Shown one piece after another: positions 61,701 through 64,000 of a stretch of DNA of 64,000 bases; position 1 is the stretch's first letter, and every line of letters begins with the position of its first letter. The DNA lies in NCBI RefSeq assembly GCF_029227915.1, contig NC_079882.1, positions 16,754,501 through 16,818,500 of the forward strand, read 5' to 3'. Made by a program: the position numbers and the translations under genes. The notes beneath the pieces are model-generated. The model was not told the DNA's origin, did not search any database, and saw only the letters and a program-made list of their open reading frames with translations. This DNA is from Hydractinia symbiolongicarpus. Taxonomy: Eukaryota > Cnidaria > Hydrozoa > Anthoathecata > Hydractiniidae.

Positions 61701-64000
61701 ATTGAGACTGGAAGGACTAGGCCAATGGTAACCTGCGCAGACCGGTGAAATGACGTGATTTACGTGTGAGGCCTTTATTAGACTGCAAAAGGCCATATTA
61801 CAGCCTTTATAGGACTGTGCACGTAGTTAAGAGTGTTGTAAAGCAACGGCGCTAATGAAAACGACTTGGGACGTTGTAGCACATTGAGACTGGAAGGACT
61901 AGGCCTATGGTAACCTGCGCAGGCAGGTGAAACAACGTGATTTACGTGTGAGGCCTTTATTAGACTGCAAAAGGCCATATTACAGCCTTTATAGGACTGT
62001 GCACGTAGTTAAGAGTGTTCTAAGGCAACTTCGCCAATGAAAACGACTTGGGACGTTGTAGTGCATTGAGACTGGAAGGAATAGTCCAGTGGTAACCTGC
62101 GCAGGCAGATGGAACCACGTGATTTACGTGTGAGGCTTTTATTAGACTGCAAAAGGCCATATTACAGCCTTTATAGGACTGTGCACGTAGTTAAGAGTGT
62201 TGTAAAGCAATGGCGCTAATGAAAACGACTTGGGACGTTGTAGCACATGGAGACTGGAAGGACTAGACCAATGGTAACCTGCGCAGGCAGGTGAAACCAC
62301 GTGATTTACGTATGAAGCCTTTACTAGACTGCAAAAGGCCAAATTACAGCCTTTATAGGACTGTGCACGTAGTTAAGAGTGTTGTAAAGCAACGGCGCTA
62401 ATGAAAACGACTTGAGACGTTGTAGCACATTGAGACTGGAAGGACTAGGCCAATGGAAACCTGCACAGGCAAATGGAACAACGTGATTTACGTGAGGCTT
62501 TTATTAGACTGCAAAGGGCCATATTACAGCCTTTATAGGACTGTGCACGTAGTTAAGAGTGTCTTAAGGCAACGGCGCTAATGAAAACGACTTGGGACGT
62601 TGTAGCGCATTGAGACTGTAAGGACTAGGCCAATGGTAACCTACGCCGACAGGTGAAAACACGTGATTTACGTGTGAGGCCTTTATTAGACTGCAAAAGG
62701 CAATATTACAGCCTTTATAGGCAGGTAGTTAAGAGTGTTCTAAGGCCACGGCGCTAAGAAAAACCACTTGGAACGTTGTAGTGCATTGCGACTGGAAGGA
62801 ATAGTCCAATGGTAACCTGCGCAGGCAGAGGAAACCACGTGATTTACGTGTGAGGCCTTTATTAGATTGCAAAAGGCGATATTGCAGCCTTTATAGGACT
62901 GTGCACGTAGTTAAGAGTGTTGTAAAGCAACGGCGCTAATGAAAACGACTTGGGACGTTGTAGCACATTGAGACTGAAAGGACTAGACCAATGGTAACCT
63001 GCGCAGGCAGGTGAAACCACGTGATTTACGTATGAAGCCTTTACTAGACTGCAAAAGGCCAAATAACAGCCTTTATAGGACTGTGCACGTAGTTAAGAGT
63101 GTCTTAAGGCAACGGCGCTAATGAAAACGACTTGAGACGTTGTAGCACATTGAGATTGGCAGGACTAGGCAAATGGAAACATGCACAGGCAAATGGAACA
63201 ACGTGATTTACGTGTGAGGCCTTTATTAGACTGCAAAAGGCCATAATACAGCCTTTATAGGACTAGGACGTAGTTAAGAGTGTTCTAAGGCAACTTCGCT
63301 AATGAAAACGACTTGAGACGTTGTAGCGCATTGAGACTGTAAGGACTAGGCCAATGGTAACCTACGCCGACAGGTGAAACCACGTGATTTACGTGTGAGG
63401 CCTTTATTAGACTGCAAAAGGCCATATTACAGCCTTTATAGGACTGTGTAGGTAGTTAAGAGTGTTCTAAGGCCACGGTGCTAAGAAAAACCACTTGGAA
63501 CGTTGTAGTGCATTGCGACTGAAAGGAATAGTCCAATGGTAACCTGCGCAGGCAGATGGAACCACGTGATTTACGTGTGAGGCCTTTATTAGATTGCAAA
63601 AGGCGATATTGCAGCCTTTATAGGACTGTGCAAGTAGTTAAGAGTGTTGTAAAGCAACGGCGCTAATGAAAACGACTTGGGACGTTGTAGCACATTGAGA
63701 CTGAAAGGACTAGACCAATGGTAACCTGCGCAGGCAGGTGAAACCACGTGATTTACGTATGAAGCCTTTACTAGACTGCAAAAGGCCAAATTACAGCCTT
63801 TATAGGACTGTGCACGCAGTTAAGAGTGTCTTAAGGCAACGGCGCTAATGAAAGCGACTTGAGACGTTGTAGCACATTGAGACTGGAAGGACTAGACCAA
63901 TGGTCCCCTGCGGTGAAACTACGTGATTTACGTATGAAGCCTTTACTAGACTGCAAAAGGCAAAATTACAGCCTTTATAGGACTGTGAACGTAGTTAAGA
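58727..64000 (-). repeat. Block D large duplication, copy 2
   Basis: Matches 53640-57990 plus about 910 bp (roughly 59737-60647) not present in copy 1. It shares rare features such as GGCAAAGGCGC near its start, AGGCCTATGGTAACC, and TGGTCCCCTGCGG near its end. The copy is cut by the window edge. Confidence 0.9.

Larger units (their letters stand above)
53610..64000 (-). repeat. Satellite array block D, 182-bp monomer, minus polarity
   Basis: About 57 monomers in minus polarity run from the fold-back at 53.6 kb to the window edge, where the array is cut mid-monomer and presumably continues. The block consists of two related copies of a unit of about 5.1 kb. The second copy carries about 910 bp (five monomers) that the first lacks. 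Rare variants are shared by the two copies, for example TGGTCCCCTGCGGTGAAAC at 57911 and 63901, and a 2-bp shortened ACGTGAGGC at about 56494 and 62490. This points to a segmental duplication instead of independent mutation. No gene or unique DNA is visible. Confidence 0.97.

Noticed and set aside
1247-63789. About 150 open frames of 60 to 66 codons, one per monomer, starting at ATGGCC or TTGGCC and ending VIWPFAV
   Set aside because: They are one frame of the satellite repeated with it. The unit (182 bp) is not a multiple of three, so the frame shifts each copy. Many copies are broken by indels or lack ATG, and differences between copies change amino acids freely. Nothing indicates selection on a protein.
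1-64000. CRISPR array
   Set aside because: Regular spacing was considered, but the whole 182-bp unit is repeated. There are no unique spacers between short conserved repeats.
1-64000. CENP-B box
   Set aside because: I looked for TTCG-N4-A-N2-CGGG on both strands of the consensus. The nearest string, around CCCAAGTCGTTTTC, lacks the required bases.

Overview
The whole 64 kb window is one kind of sequence: a tandem satellite array with a repeat unit (monomer) of about 182 bp, roughly 350 copies end to end. I find no unique sequence, no protein-coding gene I would defend, no RNA gene, no transposon and no CRISPR array. A near-consensus monomer is about 47% G+C. The array lies within a eukaryotic genome, most likely in (peri)centromeric or other constitutive heterochromatin. 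This rests on the length of the array, the nucleosome-sized unit and the layered higher-order repetition. I do not recognise the monomer family and cannot name the species.

Layout: four polarity blocks alternate along the window. 'Plus' is defined as the strand on which the monomer reads GGCCTTTTGCAGTCTAATAA at its start. Block A (1-19306) is plus, block B (19307 to about 37514-37548) is minus, block C (about 37549-53609) is plus, and block D (53610-64000) is minus. The two plus-to-minus switches (19306/19307 and about 53607-53613) are tight fold-back palindromes with spacers of 37 and 17 nt. The minus-to-plus switch (37491-37560) is a messy scar containing a partial monomer and about 10 bp of filler.

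Inside the blocks, groups of variant monomers recur as higher-order repeats and recent segmental duplications. Periods that can be read from shared variants are 1092 bp (6 monomers, seen several times), 1623 (9, minus 15 bp), 1635, 1820 (10), 2183, 2364 (13, minus 2), 2722 and about 5087/5997 bp. Relations of about 9.1-9.5 kb also occur within block B. Nearly every period is a multiple of 182 minus a few bases, and some of the shortfalls can be traced to small deletions in individual monomers. This is the expected signature of repeated unequal exchange or replication slippage.

The monomer contains several short dyads: a GGCCTTT/AAAGGCC stem, a CACGT-N5-ACGTG dyad containing CACGTG, and CTGCGCAG extended to CCTGCGCAGG in many copies. 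Rearrangement breakpoints fall on or beside two of these dyads. Many 66-codon open frames occur, one per monomer. They are a by-product of the repeat and are not annotated as genes.
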